Below are positions 41,274 through 51,015 of a DNA stretch of 64,000 bases, one piece after another (position 1 is the stretch's first letter; each line of letters starts with the position of its first letter). A program made the position numbers and the translations under genes. Source of the stretch: Flavobacterium sp. UBA7680 (GTDB taxonomy: Bacteria > Bacteroidota > Bacteroidia > Flavobacteriales > Flavobacteriaceae); NCBI RefSeq assembly GCF_002482975.1, contig NZ_DLHA01000059.1, forward strand, positions 1 through 64,000, given 5' to 3'. The notes beneath the pieces are model-generated. The model saw nothing but the letters and a program-made list of their open reading frames with translations, did not search any database and was not told the DNA's origin.

Positions 41274-42590
41274 TTATAAGAATTCTCCGTGTTGAGAGAT
41301 ATCTAAACCTAATTCTTCTTTTTCTTCAGTAACTCTTAGAGGAGTAATTTTATTTACAACAAAGAATAAAATATAAGAACCTACAAAAGCAAAGATTGAA
41401 ACGATAACTAAAGCAGTTAATTGGTTGATAAATAAAGTTGGAGTTCCGAAGATTAAACCTTGGTTATCACCAACAACTGGGTTAATAGCTTTTGAAGCGA
41501 AAACACCAGTTAATAACATACCTACCATACCACCAACACCGTGACATGCAAATACATCAAGAGCATCGTCGATTTTTCCTTTAGGGAATTTGCTTACTAC
41601 TAGGTTACTTACAATTGCAGCAAATAAACCAATGAAGATTGCATGAGAAATGCTAACAAAACCAGCAGCAGGAGTAATGGCAACAAGACCTACAACAGCT
41701 CCAATACAAGCTCCAAGTGCAGATAATTTGTGACCTAAAATTTTATCAAGGAAAACCCAAGCCATTGCAGCAGCGGCAGCAGCAACAGTAGTTGTTCCTA
41801 AAGCCTGTACAGCTAAACCATTTGATCCTAATGCAGATCCTGCATTGAAACCAAACCATCCAAACCATAGTAAACCTGTTCCTAATAATACATAAGTAAT
41901 TCTCGCAGGATTAACTTTTTGAATTTTTCTTTTTCCTAAAAAGATAGCTCCGGCTAATGCAGCCCAACCAGCGCTCATGTGTACTACAGTTCCACCAGCG
42001 AAGTCAAGAACTCCCATTTTAAAGAAAACTCCATCTGGATGCCAAGTCATGTGAGCCAAAGGAGCATATATAACAATTATGAATAAAACCATGAATAACA
42101 AATAAGCCCAGAAACGTACACGTTCTGCAAAAGCACCTGTAATTAACGCAGGAGTAATGATGGCGAATTTGGCCTGAAATAATGCGAATAACATAAACGG
42201 AATCGTTGGTGCAAGGCTCCATGCAGTGTTTGTTCCAACACCTTCAAAGAATAAATTAGAAGATGGATTTCCGATGATTCCTCCAATTGTAGGACCAAAA
42301 GCTAATCCAAAAGCAACAACAACCCATAAAATTGTAACAATTACCATTGCCATAAAACTTTGAAGCATAGTACTGATAACGTTTTTCTTACCTACCATAC
42401 CTCCGTAGAAAAATCCTAATCCTGGAGTCATTAACAATACAAAAGCAGTTGCAACGATCATCCAAGCCGTATCTCCCGTATCAAACTTTACAGCTTCTGC
42501 CGGAATTGGGTTATCGGCGATGATGAAATTCGATATAAAGGTTAGTACCAAAATAGTGATAAGAATCACACTTAAAATAATTTTTCGCAT
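41274..42590 (-). CDS. amtB: Ammonium transporter AmtB
   Basis: A 438-residue Amt-family channel with a signal-like first helix and eleven more helices. Signatures are TPGLGFFYGGMVGKKN, the pore region with FDFAGGTVVHMSAGWAAL-type sequence (here LDFAGGTVVHMSAGWAAL, containing the first pore His), and DALDVFACHGVGGMVG with the second pore His. It imports ammonia/ammonium. Unusually for Amt operons, no glnK/PII gene is next to it. Two ACCCCCTAA words lie upstream (42638 and 42691). Confidence 0.95.
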   Translation of the reverse strand: MRKIILSVILITILVLTFISNFIIADNPIPAEAVKFDTGDTAWMIVATAFVLLMTPGLGFFYGGMVGKKNVISTMLQSFMAMVIVTILWVVVAFGLAFGPTIGGIIGNPSSNLFFEGVGTNTAWSLAPTIPFMLFALFQAKFAIITPALITGAFAERVRFWAYLLFMVLFIIVIYAPLAHMTWHPDGVFFKMGVLDFAGGTVVHMSAGWAALAGAIFLGKRKIQKVNPARITYVLLGTGLLWFGWFGFNAGSALGSNGLAVQALGTTTVAAAAAAMAWVFLDKILGHKLSALGACIGAVVGLVAITPAAGFVSISHAIFIGLFAAIVSNLVVSKFPKGKIDDALDVFACHGVGGMVGMLLTGVFASKAINPVVGDNQGLIFGTPTLFINQLTALVIVSIFAFVGSYILFFVVNKITPLRVTEEKEELGLDISQHGEFL

Positions 42591-42636
42591 AGTTATTTAG
42601 TTTTAAAATTTTTGATAAAAGTATAAAATGATTTAA

Positions 42637-42699
42637 TACCCCCTAATAAAATAGAGTCTAATGTTTAATTTTTGTTAATTTTTAAATTTAACCCCCTAA
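42637..42699 (-). promoter_or_regulatory. Direct repeat upstream of amtB, possible regulator binding sites
   Basis: ACCCCCTAA occurs at 42638-42646 and 42691-42699, 53 bp apart (about five helical turns) and in the same orientation; on the amtB strand it reads TTAGGGGGT. The C-runs stand out in an otherwise very AT-rich 316-bp region. The nearer copy is 48 bp from the ATG. The binding protein is unknown. Confidence 0.4.
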
Positions 42700-42906
42700 A
42701 TTTTAAATGTATTTGTTAAAACATACTTAAAATTTACATTTTAGCAGCGTTTTTTTTTACTTGATTTTCAAATCGAATATTTTTCCTATTTTTTTAATAC
42801 ACTTTTTTGAGTTAAACTTGTTGTTTGTTATCTAAAAACATCTAATTGGATTTATTGTTGAATTATATTTAATGTTTTTAACACTTTTTATAATTAAAAT
42901 TTAAGA

Positions 42907-43878
42907 ATGAAAAATCAGAAAATAAAGTGGGGAATAATTGGATTGGGAAACATTGCACATCAATTTGCAACAGATTTATTATTGGTTGAAGATGCAGAAT
43001 TACTTGCTGTTGCTTCACGAGATATTTTGAAAGCAGAGGAATTTGGAGCCAAATTCAATGCTATGAGAATGTATAATTCTTATGATTTAATTTTTGAAGA
43101 CAAGGAAATGGATATTGTATACATCGCAACGCCTCACGATTCGCACGCTGAATTATCTATAAAAGCACTCGAAAGCGGTAAACATGTTTTATGCGAAAAA
43201 CCAATTGCACTTTCTTATAAAGATGCCGAACGTATGATCGAGGCTTCTAAAAAACATAATAAATTTTTTATGGAAGCATTTTGGACACGATTTATTCCGG
43301 CTGTTCAGGATGTTTTGGCAAAAGTTGAAAGTGGAATTATTGGTGAACCCAATTACATAAAAGCCGATTTTGCCTTTATAGGAAATGATGTTGAAGGAAG
43401 CCGACTTTTTAATAAAAACCGCGGAGGCGGTGCATTATTTGATATTGGCGTTTATCCATTATTTCTCTCCTATATAGTATTCGGAATTCCGAAAGAGATA
43501 ATCGCAAAAGCTGTTCATCATAAAAATGGAATTGATTTACAGACTTCCATGATTTTACAATATGAAAAAGCCCAATCTATTTTACATTCTTCTATAGTTT
43601 CAGAATCTGATATGAAAGCTTTAATTAGCGGAACAAAAGGCCGAATCGAACTAAATTCGCCTTGGTTTATGGCTGATGGATATTCTGTTTTTAAAGAAGA
43701 ACAAGAATCAGTTTATAATTTGCCGACTCTTGGGAAAGGTTATGCTCATGAAATTATGGAGTGTAACAATTGTATCAAAAATAATCAAATTGAAAGTGAA
43801 CTTTGGTCACATCAAAATAGTTTGGATTTGAGTAAGATTGTTGAGGAGATTAAAACGCAGATTGAGTTGCGATTTTAA
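42907..43878 (+). CDS. Gfo/Idh/MocA-family NAD(P)-dependent oxidoreductase
   Basis: A 323-residue protein with an N-terminal Rossmann fold (WGIIGLGNIAHQFA, about 9-22) and the family motif GKHVLCEKPIAL near residue 92-103, whose lysine is catalytic. The second domain has GGGALFDIGVYPLF. Members oxidise or reduce sugars, inositols or trans-dihydrodiols. No sugar operon surrounds it, so the substrate is open. Confidence 0.9.
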   Translation: MKNQKIKWGIIGLGNIAHQFATDLLLVEDAELLAVASRDILKAEEFGAKFNAMRMYNSYDLIFEDKEMDIVYIATPHDSHAELSIKALESGKHVLCEKPIALSYKDAERMIEASKKHNKFFMEAFWTRFIPAVQDVLAKVESGIIGEPNYIKADFAFIGNDVEGSRLFNKNRGGGALFDIGVYPLFLSYIVFGIPKEIIAKAVHHKNGIDLQTSMILQYEKAQSILHSSIVSESDMKALISGTKGRIELNSPWFMADGYSVFKEEQESVYNLPTLGKGYAHEIMECNNCIKNNQIESELWSHQNSLDLSKIVEEIKTQIELRF

Positions 43879-44149
43879 TATGTAATTGTTGCTGGAAAAT
43901 TGAAAGAAGCGGGGTTGACAGCGTCGGTTTAGAAGTCTACATCACACTATTTCAAATTTTTATAGTATTATGATATGAGGTTGATTATTTTAGTCTTAAG
44001 TATTTGAAATACAGTTAATTAATTTTATGTTGTTAATTAATATTTGGTAGCTTTGTGTGAATTTATCATAAATAAATAATCTTGAGGTAACTCAAATTAT
44101 GTCAGATATTATGAAACCTCAAATTCATATAACCATTAAACTATATATA

Positions 44150-44842
44150 ATGGAAGAGATGATAAAAAATCAATCAAAAGTAATCAAATTAGGAATGTTA
44201 TTTTCCTTTGTTTTGTTTGCATTTTTTTGTTGTACAGCATATAACAATTTTAATGCATTTAATGTTTTGGGGTTATTTTTTACAATTTCGGGTGTTATCT
44301 ATTGTTTTAAAGAATTAATGTTTTTTGAATCTAACTTTCACAATCATTCTTCACATTTAATATCTTGGGTATATCCTAATGGGGATAAACTTATTGTAAC
44401 TTGTTGGGGCATTCTCAAGGAAAATAAAGTTGCACCAAAAATTGATGTAAAAAATAAATTTGAAGGTTTTTCTTGGGACTTTGATAACGTCAAAGATTTG
44501 ATAGAAAATGTTACAACTAATAGCGGAAATCCATTATCATCATTAATACCTTCTATAAAATTTTCTACGACATCAAACCAAATTGAAAATTATATAATAT
44601 TTGGTTTTGTTGATAAAATCGACATTACATTTGTTGAACTTGATAAGGGATTCATTATTATTAACATTGAGAAAAAAAATATTGATATTAAGTACAATAT
44701 GACTTATCCTCTTCCTTCAAATAAAACATCACTAAAAGAAGAATTTGAGATATTTGAAAAGCGCATAAACAAAAAGTTTACTCCCGTAAGGGCGCTTTAT
44801 ATCGAAAAATCTATTGTTGATGAAATTATGATGATGGAATAA
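44150..44842 (+). CDS. Hypothetical membrane-anchored protein
   Basis: About 230 residues when started at ATG 44150 (MEEMIKNQSK); earlier in-frame ATGs at 44099 and 44111 are possible. Two transmembrane helices at the N-terminus (LGMLFSFVLFAFFCC and NVLGLFFTISGVIYC) are followed by a soluble Lys/Ile/Asn-rich domain. No family is recognised. Very AT-rich. Alone between the Gfo/Idh and ComM-type genes. Confidence 0.6.
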   Translation: MEEMIKNQSKVIKLGMLFSFVLFAFFCCTAYNNFNAFNVLGLFFTISGVIYCFKELMFFESNFHNHSSHLISWVYPNGDKLIVTCWGILKENKVAPKIDVKNKFEGFSWDFDNVKDLIENVTTNSGNPLSSLIPSIKFSTTSNQIENYIIFGFVDKIDITFVELDKGFIIINIEKKNIDIKYNMTYPLPSNKTSLKEEFEIFEKRINKKFTPVRALYIEKSIVDEIMMME

Positions 44843-45015
44843 TGGTAACTTGCCAGTCTATTGACAGAAAAAAATAGCATATCAAATATGTCTGAAAAAG
44901 TCTTATTCGGATATAAATTTATGACTTTAATTTTTAAAATTCTTTATTTGTAATAAAATATTTACATTTTAATATTTTTTCATTAGTTTTAAAAACAATT
45001 AATGAAAGGAATATT

Positions 45016-46551
45016 ATGTTAGTAAAAGTTTACGGAAGTGCCGTTTTTGGAGTTGAAGCAACAACGATTACGATCGAGGTTCATATGGATAAAGGGATTG
45101 GTTATCATTTAGTTGGTCTTCCGGATAATGCCATAAAAGAAAGTAGTTACCGAATCGCGGCAGCCCTCAAAAATAATAACTTAAGTTTTCCCGGGAAAAA
45201 AATTACCATAAATATGGCACCGGCCGACCTTCGAAAAGAAGGTTCTGCTTATGATTTGCCTCTTGCAATGGGAATTTTGGTTGGCTCAGATCAGATAAAA
45301 GCACCAGAAATTGAACAATATATTATTATGGGTGAACTTTCTCTTGACGGAAGTTTACAGCCTATCCGTGGCGCTTTGCCTATTGCTATAAAGGCAAAAG
45401 AAGAAGGTTATAAAGGTTTTTTTCTGCCTATCCAAAATGTAAAAGAAGCTACAATTGTTGCCGGTTTAGATGTTTACGGCGTTTCGAATCTGCAAGAAGT
45501 AATTGATTTTTTTGCAGGAAAAGGAATTCTTCAACCAACTGTAATTGATACGAGAGCTGAATTTTACAAAACCCTAGATTTCCCAGAATTTGATTTCTCT
45601 GACGTTCGTGGACAAGAAAGTATAAAACGCTGTATGGAAATTGCGGCTGCAGGCGGACATAATATTATTTTAATTGGTCCGCCCGGAGCAGGAAAAACAA
45701 TGCTGGCAAAACGTGTTCCCAGTATTTTGCCTCCAATGACTTTGCGCGAAGCACTTGAAACGACTAAAATTCATAGCGTTGCCGGAAAATTAAAAGAAGT
45801 TGGGTTGATGAATCAGCGTCCGTTTCGAAGTCCACATCATACAATTTCGAATGTGGCGCTGGTTGGCGGCGGAAGTTATCCGCAGCCGGGAGAAATCTCT
45901 ATGGCACATAATGGTGTTTTATTTTTGGATGAATTGCCGGAATTTAAACGTGATGTTTTAGAAGTAATGCGTCAGCCGCTTGAAGATCGTGAAGTTACAA
46001 TTTCGAGAGCTAAATTTACGGTAACTTATCCGTCATCGTTTATGCTTGTGGCGAGTATGAATCCAAGTCCGAGTGGATTTTTTAATGATCCAAGTATGCC
46101 CAATACTTCATCGCCGCACGAAATGCAGCGTTATATGAGTAAAATTTCAGGTCCGCTTTTAGACCGAATCGATATTCATATTGAAGTTACTCCGGTTCCG
46201 TTTGATAAACTGGCAGACGACCGTAAAGCCGAAAGCAGTGTTGAAATTCGTAAACGTGTTACAGCTGCGCGTGAAATTCAAACCAAACGTTTTGCAGACA
46301 TAGAAAATATCCATTACAACGCTCAAATGAGCAGTAAACTAATCCGTGAGTTTTGTGCATTAGACGAACAATCAAAAGAGCTTTTAAAAAACGCCATGGA
46401 ACGTTTAAATCTTTCTGCAAGAGCATATGACAGAATTTTGAAAGTTGCGAGAACCATTGCGGATTTAGATAATGCTCCGGTTGTAATTTCGCAGCATATT
46501 GCGGAGGCTATTCAATATAGAAGTTTGGATCGTGAGGGATGGCTGGGGTAA
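45016..46551 (+). CDS. YifB/ComM-family Mg-chelatase-like AAA+ ATPase
   Basis: A 511-residue protein with an N-terminal Lon-protease-like fold (about 1-165), an AAA+ domain with Walker A GPPGAGKTMLAK (~218) and Walker B VLFLDELPEF, and a C-terminal Mg-chelatase domain (ARAYDRILKVARTIADLD). ComM is a hexameric helicase that promotes branch migration in natural transformation and recombination. The family is found in many non-competent bacteria as well. Single gene. Confidence 0.93.
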   Translation: MLVKVYGSAVFGVEATTITIEVHMDKGIGYHLVGLPDNAIKESSYRIAAALKNNNLSFPGKKITINMAPADLRKEGSAYDLPLAMGILVGSDQIKAPEIEQYIIMGELSLDGSLQPIRGALPIAIKAKEEGYKGFFLPIQNVKEATIVAGLDVYGVSNLQEVIDFFAGKGILQPTVIDTRAEFYKTLDFPEFDFSDVRGQESIKRCMEIAAAGGHNIILIGPPGAGKTMLAKRVPSILPPMTLREALETTKIHSVAGKLKEVGLMNQRPFRSPHHTISNVALVGGGSYPQPGEISMAHNGVLFLDELPEFKRDVLEVMRQPLEDREVTISRAKFTVTYPSSFMLVASMNPSPSGFFNDPSMPNTSSPHEMQRYMSKISGPLLDRIDIHIEVTPVPFDKLADDRKAESSVEIRKRVTAAREIQTKRFADIENIHYNAQMSSKLIREFCALDEQSKELLKNAMERLNLSARAYDRILKVARTIADLDNAPVVISQHIAEAIQYRSLDREGWLG

Positions 46552-46554
46552 TTG

Positions 46555-46690
46555 ATTTTAGATTTCTGATTTTAGATTTCTGATTTTAGATTTTAGATTG
46601 TAAGGCTTTGAGGTGAAAACTTTGTCAAAGTTTGAAACTTTGACAAAGTTCTGCGCAGTCTTGTCATTCCAAGGAACGAGAAATGACAAA
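46555..46690. repeat. Tandem 'gattttagatttct' units and a perfect hairpin
   Basis: Three tandem GATTTTAGATTTCT-type copies (about 46555-46600) precede AACTTTGTCAAAGTTT / AAACTTTGACAAAGTT, a perfect 16-bp stem with a one-base loop (46618-46650). A TGTCATT...AATGACA inverted repeat follows (about 46661-46688), related to the element at 29478-29577. It lies between two convergent genes. Confidence 0.75.
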
Positions 46691-46698
46691 CTGTACCT

Positions 46699-48288
46699 TT
46701 AATTCAACTCAATAAAATCCTCAATATGGATTTCTTCCAAAAAATGAACATCATGCGAAACCACAATTAAAGTCCCTTTGTACTCATTAATTGCAGCTGT
46801 CAGGATTTCGATATTTTGAATATCAAGATTATTTGTTGGCTCATCCAGTATAATAATATCTGGAGCCTGATTATTAATCGTTAAACAATAAAGCATCAAA
46901 CGCATTTTTTCTCCTCCGCTTAAAGCGAAACAAGGCTTGTTCCAGTCATTTTGCGAAAACAGAAATTTATTCAGTTTCATTTTTATATCATGTTCCTGTA
47001 ACCCCGAAACATTAAATTTCTGAGCTTGTTCATAAACCGAAACTTGATTTTCAACAAGCGAATAATCCTGATCAATGTAAATTATTTTAGAATCAGCTTT
47101 GTAGACAGTTCCTGTTTTGGATTGTAATTCGCCCATGATTATTTTTATCAAAGTCGTTTTTCCAGAACCATTTAAACCTTTCAAGGAAATACGCTGTCCG
47201 CTTAGAATTTGAAAACTAAGTGGGGTTTTCCATAACAATTGATCTTCATAACTATGATTAATTTCAGTCGCTGTAAAAAGTATTTTGCCTTTATGAAGAT
47301 TGGTTTTGTCAAAGCCAAATTTCATTTGATCAATATCCGGTAAAGCCGAACGCAATTCTTGTAAATCTTTTGAGATTCCGCCAATTTTTTCTGCATGAAC
47401 ACCTTTTGTTTTTGCTGTACTATTTTCGGCATTGTTACGTAAAGTATTCATCATAATTCTCGAAACTCCTGCTTTCTTTTGCTTTTTTTCGCCGCGGGAA
47501 TCCAGTTTGTTTTGACGTTCGAGCGTTTCACGTTCTTTTTCTTTCGCTTTGCGCAAAGCCTTTTCTTTACTCTGGATATCCTGACTCAAGGCGTTGTTTT
47601 CGATTTGCTTTTGTTCGGTATAAAAATCATAATTACCGCCGTAAACCGTAATTCCGTGTTTCGATAATTCGTAAACAGAATTTAATAAATTCAGTAATTT
47701 TCGATCGTGGCTTACTATAATTAAAGTTGAAGAAGTGTTTTTTATAAAACCATATAATAATTCCCTTCCCGAAATATCCAAATGATTACTCGGTTCATCA
47801 AGTAAAACAAGTTCAGGTTCGTGAATTGAAATTCCGGCCAGGAAAACTTTTGTTTTTTGTCCGCCGCTTAATATTTCTAATTTTTGATCTAAACTTAAAT
47901 CATTCAATTGCCAATATTGTAACGCTTCATTACAGCGATCTTCAATTGTCCAGTCGTCGTTTAAAATGTTGAGGTTTTCTTCAGAAACATTTCCGTTAAG
48001 GATTTCGTGCAATGCATTTAGTTTGTCTTCAACATGCAAAGCCTCAGCAATTGTAAGATGATTAAACTGCCCAAATATCTGCGGCAGATAATAGGGTTTC
48101 GAATCTGTTTTTAATAAGCCGTCAGCAGGCTGTAATTCACCTGCAATAATTTTTAATAATGTTGATTTTCCAACGCCGTTATTGCCAATTAAAGCAATTT
48201 TTTCGTGATGATTAACTGTAAAAGTAATTTTATCAAACAACAAATCTTTGTTTGAATGTAGGTATGAGATATTCTGTAAAATAACCAT
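46699..48288 (-). CDS. ABC-F family ATP-binding protein
   Basis: A 529-residue cytosolic protein with two ABC ATPase domains and no membrane helix. The first has GNNGVGKST and LSGGQKTKV, the second GLNGSGKTT and LSGGEKMRLM. They are joined by a long, highly charged linker (about 235-330, rich in KEKERETLERQ). ABC-F proteins act on ribosomes; some are housekeeping factors, others protect against antibiotics. This one does not clearly match EttA or Uup in length. A hairpin-bearing ~105-nt leader precedes it, which is a feature of regulated members. Confidence 0.88.
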   Translation of the reverse strand: MVILQNISYLHSNKDLLFDKITFTVNHHEKIALIGNNGVGKSTLLKIIAGELQPADGLLKTDSKPYYLPQIFGQFNHLTIAEALHVEDKLNALHEILNGNVSEENLNILNDDWTIEDRCNEALQYWQLNDLSLDQKLEILSGGQKTKVFLAGISIHEPELVLLDEPSNHLDISGRELLYGFIKNTSSTLIIVSHDRKLLNLLNSVYELSKHGITVYGGNYDFYTEQKQIENNALSQDIQSKEKALRKAKEKERETLERQNKLDSRGEKKQKKAGVSRIMMNTLRNNAENSTAKTKGVHAEKIGGISKDLQELRSALPDIDQMKFGFDKTNLHKGKILFTATEINHSYEDQLLWKTPLSFQILSGQRISLKGLNGSGKTTLIKIIMGELQSKTGTVYKADSKIIYIDQDYSLVENQVSVYEQAQKFNVSGLQEHDIKMKLNKFLFSQNDWNKPCFALSGGEKMRLMLYCLTINNQAPDIIILDEPTNNLDIQNIEILTAAINEYKGTLIVVSHDVHFLEEIHIEDFIELN

Positions 48289-48320
48289 AATTTCTTTCTT
48301 TAAGGAATAAACAAATGAGC

Positions 48321-48408
48321 AAGCCGTTTTATGGCTTACCTTAAAATTGTCCGAAAGAAATTTTTATTCACATAGAGATTGTGCGGTTTATTTAGTTTTG
48401 CAAAGATA
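48321..48408 (-). promoter_or_regulatory. Promoter -7 box and leader hairpin of the ABC-F gene
   Basis: On the minus strand TATCTTTG (plus 48401-48408) matches TAnnTTTG. The ~105-nt leader contains an AAGCC/GGCTT stem (48321-48337). Attenuation by such a hairpin is possible but not shown. Confidence 0.4.
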
Positions 48409-48442
48409 TAAAAAAAATATTTTTTAAGATTTGAATATCAAG

Positions 48443-48811
48443 TTATTCAAATTTTAAATTGGCATTTTTTGACATTAAGTAGGAGGTAAGCTTTTTAATT
48501 TTTCCATTTTCCATTTCAAAAACATCGCAAAAAACGGCATCGAGTTTATTTCCGTTTTTCATGTTTCCCTGAACAGCGCCTTCGGCAATTAAGATATCAT
48601 TCTCTTCAATTAATTTTATAATCTGTATCGTTGGACTGCCTACAAAGTTCTCATTTTCAATTTCTTTATCAAATGCTTCTTTTCCCACATGCTGATAAAT
48701 TCCGGGCATTTCCCAAATTACATCATCTGTAAGACAAGCAAGAACTCTGTCATGATCGCTTACTCTAAAAGCGGCCATGTATTCGTTTACGGTTTGTTTA
48801 TTTGGTGTCAT
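48443..48811 (-). CDS. SnoaL/NTF2-like protein
   Basis: A 122-residue single cone-shaped NTF2-like fold: NEYMAAFRVSDHDRVLACLTDDVIWEMPG at the N-terminus and the FCDVFEMENGKIKKLTSYL end strand. Such proteins include small isomerases, hydrolases and ligand-binding domains. No catalytic set can be read. Minus-strand singleton close to a small membrane protein gene. Confidence 0.8.
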   Translation of the reverse strand: MTPNKQTVNEYMAAFRVSDHDRVLACLTDDVIWEMPGIYQHVGKEAFDKEIENENFVGSPTIQIIKLIEENDILIAEGAVQGNMKNGNKLDAVFCDVFEMENGKIKKLTSYLMSKNANLKFE

Positions 48812-48841
48812 AATAAGAAAGAAATAAAGTTAATTACTGTT

Positions 48842-49363
48842 TTATCGTTCTATTATTTTTGCCTGAAGAATTGTTTCTAAATCCTGAGCACTTTTTTTAC
48901 TTTCAATTTTAAAACCAAATCCAACCATTGCAATTCCGAATATAAGCATTAGATAAGGAATAAACATAAAAAATCCAGCTTCAGAATTAAGTCCGTTGTT
49001 GAATAAAATATTGTATGTTACGGCTATACATGCGATAGAAACACCGCCAAGCCAAATAATCATAAAAACTTTTACAAGTTCAACCAAACTCATTTTTACA
49101 ATTATTTTAGAGCCATTTATATCCTCTTTAATTTCTCCTTTTATGATAGGCAAAAACGAATTTCTATAGTTTATAGCTCTTTTGATTTCAAAACTATTAT
49201 TAAAAATTTTACCAACATAAGGCTTAGAATATGAAAAGTTATTGGCGCCAAAACCAAAAGATTTTTCAGCTTCAATTTCGTTTTGTAAATGCAATAAAAG
49301 ATCTTCTTTTGTTAGTTTTGAACGGTAAAATAATTCTTCAAAAGGCAGCAATTTTTTAATCAT
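48842..49363 (-). CDS. Hypothetical membrane protein
   Basis: A 173-residue protein with a soluble N-terminal region (KSFGFGANNFSYSKPYVGKIFNN) and two transmembrane helices (about 95-118 and 128-150), with a short cytosolic tail. No family recognised. It is 1 bp from the lipoprotein gene upstream, so the pair is co-transcribed. Confidence 0.65.
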   Translation of the reverse strand: MIKKLLPFEELFYRSKLTKEDLLLHLQNEIEAEKSFGFGANNFSYSKPYVGKIFNNSFEIKRAINYRNSFLPIIKGEIKEDINGSKIIVKMSLVELVKVFMIIWLGGVSIACIAVTYNILFNNGLNSEAGFFMFIPYLMLIFGIAMVGFGFKIESKKSAQDLETILQAKIIER

Positions 49364-49364
49364 T

Positions 49365-50198
49365 TTATTTGATAATTATTTGTCCGTTTGATTCATAAGT
49401 AAAAACCCAGGTTCTGCTGCTTTCATAGCTCAAAGCAGCATCATAGTACTTAATTTCTGTATATTTTCTGTAATTATTTTTTGAAAGAGAACGATAGAAA
49501 CATTCCTCTAATAATTGTAATTTTTTGAAAGGATTTGTTGAGTTATCATAATCTTCAAAAGTTCTGATGATTTTTTCACCTTTACTTACTCCATTATGCA
49601 ATTCCAGATATTCGGTTTTTGTCAAATTACCATTTGCATCGTAATAAAAATTCTCCGCATAAGATCTAACATAATCATTTGGATCTGAAGCGTCATAAGG
49701 AACATTTGGATAAGTTGTAGTTATTTTTATAAGCTTATTTTCGCTATATGTAAAAATCTGTTTTTTAGCCAAATACGGACTGGATGTATTTGGGATTTCT
49801 TTTGCAATAATTTGATTTGCAGAATTTAAAGTAATTAGTTTGGTGTTTTTCCCTACTTGAAAATCTGGAGAGGTCGAAAAATCTTCAATGGTTACTGTAT
49901 TGTTTGAATAAACGAAAGAAGTATAAACATCTTTTGTGTACACTCTGTTGTAACCAGTTGAACCTGCAACAGCAAAAAAACCACCATTTTTTTTCGTTAG
50001 TTTTTGGTTTGAATCATATTCTAAAGTAAATTTCATTACTCCCGGATTAACAGGTACAAAGTCAGAGTAAAATAAATCTGGGTTTATTTCTTTAAGTAAA
50101 GATTCATTATCTGAATTATTTACAGGTGCATCATCATTAGAACAAGAAGTAATAAACAATGCTAGAAATAGAAATTTAAGTAGTTTCATTTGTTTCAA
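49365..50198 (-). CDS. Hypothetical lipoprotein with YD-like repeats
   Basis: A 277-residue lipoprotein with lipobox FITSC (Cys19) followed by an Asn/Asp-rich SNDDAPVNNSDNE tether, a common Flavobacterium style. The body has beta-strand repeats of the type FTLEYDSNQKLTKKNG and FYYDANGNLTKTEY, which resemble YD/RHS-type repeats. It is probably surface exposed or on the outer membrane. Function unknown. Confidence 0.72.
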   Translation of the reverse strand: MKQMKLLKFLFLALFITSCSNDDAPVNNSDNESLLKEINPDLFYSDFVPVNPGVMKFTLEYDSNQKLTKKNGGFFAVAGSTGYNRVYTKDVYTSFVYSNNTVTIEDFSTSPDFQVGKNTKLITLNSANQIIAKEIPNTSSPYLAKKQIFTYSENKLIKITTTYPNVPYDASDPNDYVRSYAENFYYDANGNLTKTEYLELHNGVSKGEKIIRTFEDYDNSTNPFKKLQLLEECFYRSLSKNNYRKYTEIKYYDAALSYESSRTWVFTYESNGQIIIK

Positions 50199-50327
50199 AA
50201 TTGTGGTTTTTGGTAATGTTTAATTTTGGTTAAATATAGAGTTTTTTAATAATCTGCTGCATTTTTTCAAGTGAAATTTCTTATTATTTTTTGAACCTTG
50301 AATTAGTTCTTTAATGAAAAGTAAATT

Positions 50328-51014
50328 TTAGATTTTTTTAGAAATATTCCAGAAACTCATCTTTCTTCGGGTAACAAAACCTAATTTTTCATAGAGTTTG
50401 ACAGCTCCTATATTACTTTCAACGACATGCAAAAACGGAATTTTACCTTCATCAAAAATATTGTTTGCAACGTGCGAAGTCAGCTGTTTAGCGTAACCTT
50501 TTCCGGTGTGATCCGGATGCGTAATAATAGCGCTGACTTCTGTAAAATTGTTCATTTTCATGCGTTCGCCTGCAATTGCAGCTAATTTTCCATCATTGAA
50601 AATTCCGTAATAATTACCTAACAAAGATGTTTTGGTTTTAAAATATCCAGGCTGAACTAAATTTACTAAATCGAATAATTCTGCTGCATGTTCTTCATTC
50701 AGTTTAATGATTTCATTATCAAATGTTATTTGAATTTTTTTATGAATAATCATTTGTAGACAAACTAGTTCTTTTACAATTTTCAAAGTGTCAGCGATTT
50801 TGGGTTTTTCGCCAACAATAAAGAAATTTTCACATAATGAAGCATATTTTTCTGCTGATTCTAAAGTACTTTCAAGGTCTAAAAATCCTCCAAACGGACA
50901 ATAATCAGGATTATAAAATTTGGTTCCGTTATAGTCAATAGCAAATTTATCGTGGCTTTCAGATAGTGAATTCCAAACGGGATTATCTAATTTATTTTCT
51001 TCTGTTATTTTCAT
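50328..51014 (-). CDS. GNAT-family N-acetyltransferase (FR47-like)
   Basis: About 228 residues from the start at 51014 (MKITEENKLD); the longer open frame to 51107 runs into the esterase gene and is rejected. The C-terminal half is a GNAT domain with EVSAIITHPDHTGKGYAKQL, the CoA loop, and FLHVVESNIGAVKLYEKLGF. The substrate is unknown. The stop of the esterase (51016-51018) is next to this start, so they are one transcript. Confidence 0.85.
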   Translation of the reverse strand: MKITEENKLDNPVWNSLSESHDKFAIDYNGTKFYNPDYCPFGGFLDLESTLESAEKYASLCENFFIVGEKPKIADTLKIVKELVCLQMIIHKKIQITFDNEIIKLNEEHAAELFDLVNLVQPGYFKTKTSLLGNYYGIFNDGKLAAIAGERMKMNNFTEVSAIITHPDHTGKGYAKQLTSHVANNIFDEGKIPFLHVVESNIGAVKLYEKLGFVTRRKMSFWNISKKI

Positions 51015-51015
51015 T

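Noticed and set aside
46555..46600. Tandem repeat as a CRISPR or origin iteron array
   Set aside because: Only three AT-rich copies without spacers and no replication gene nearby; it resembles the common dispersed words of this genome.
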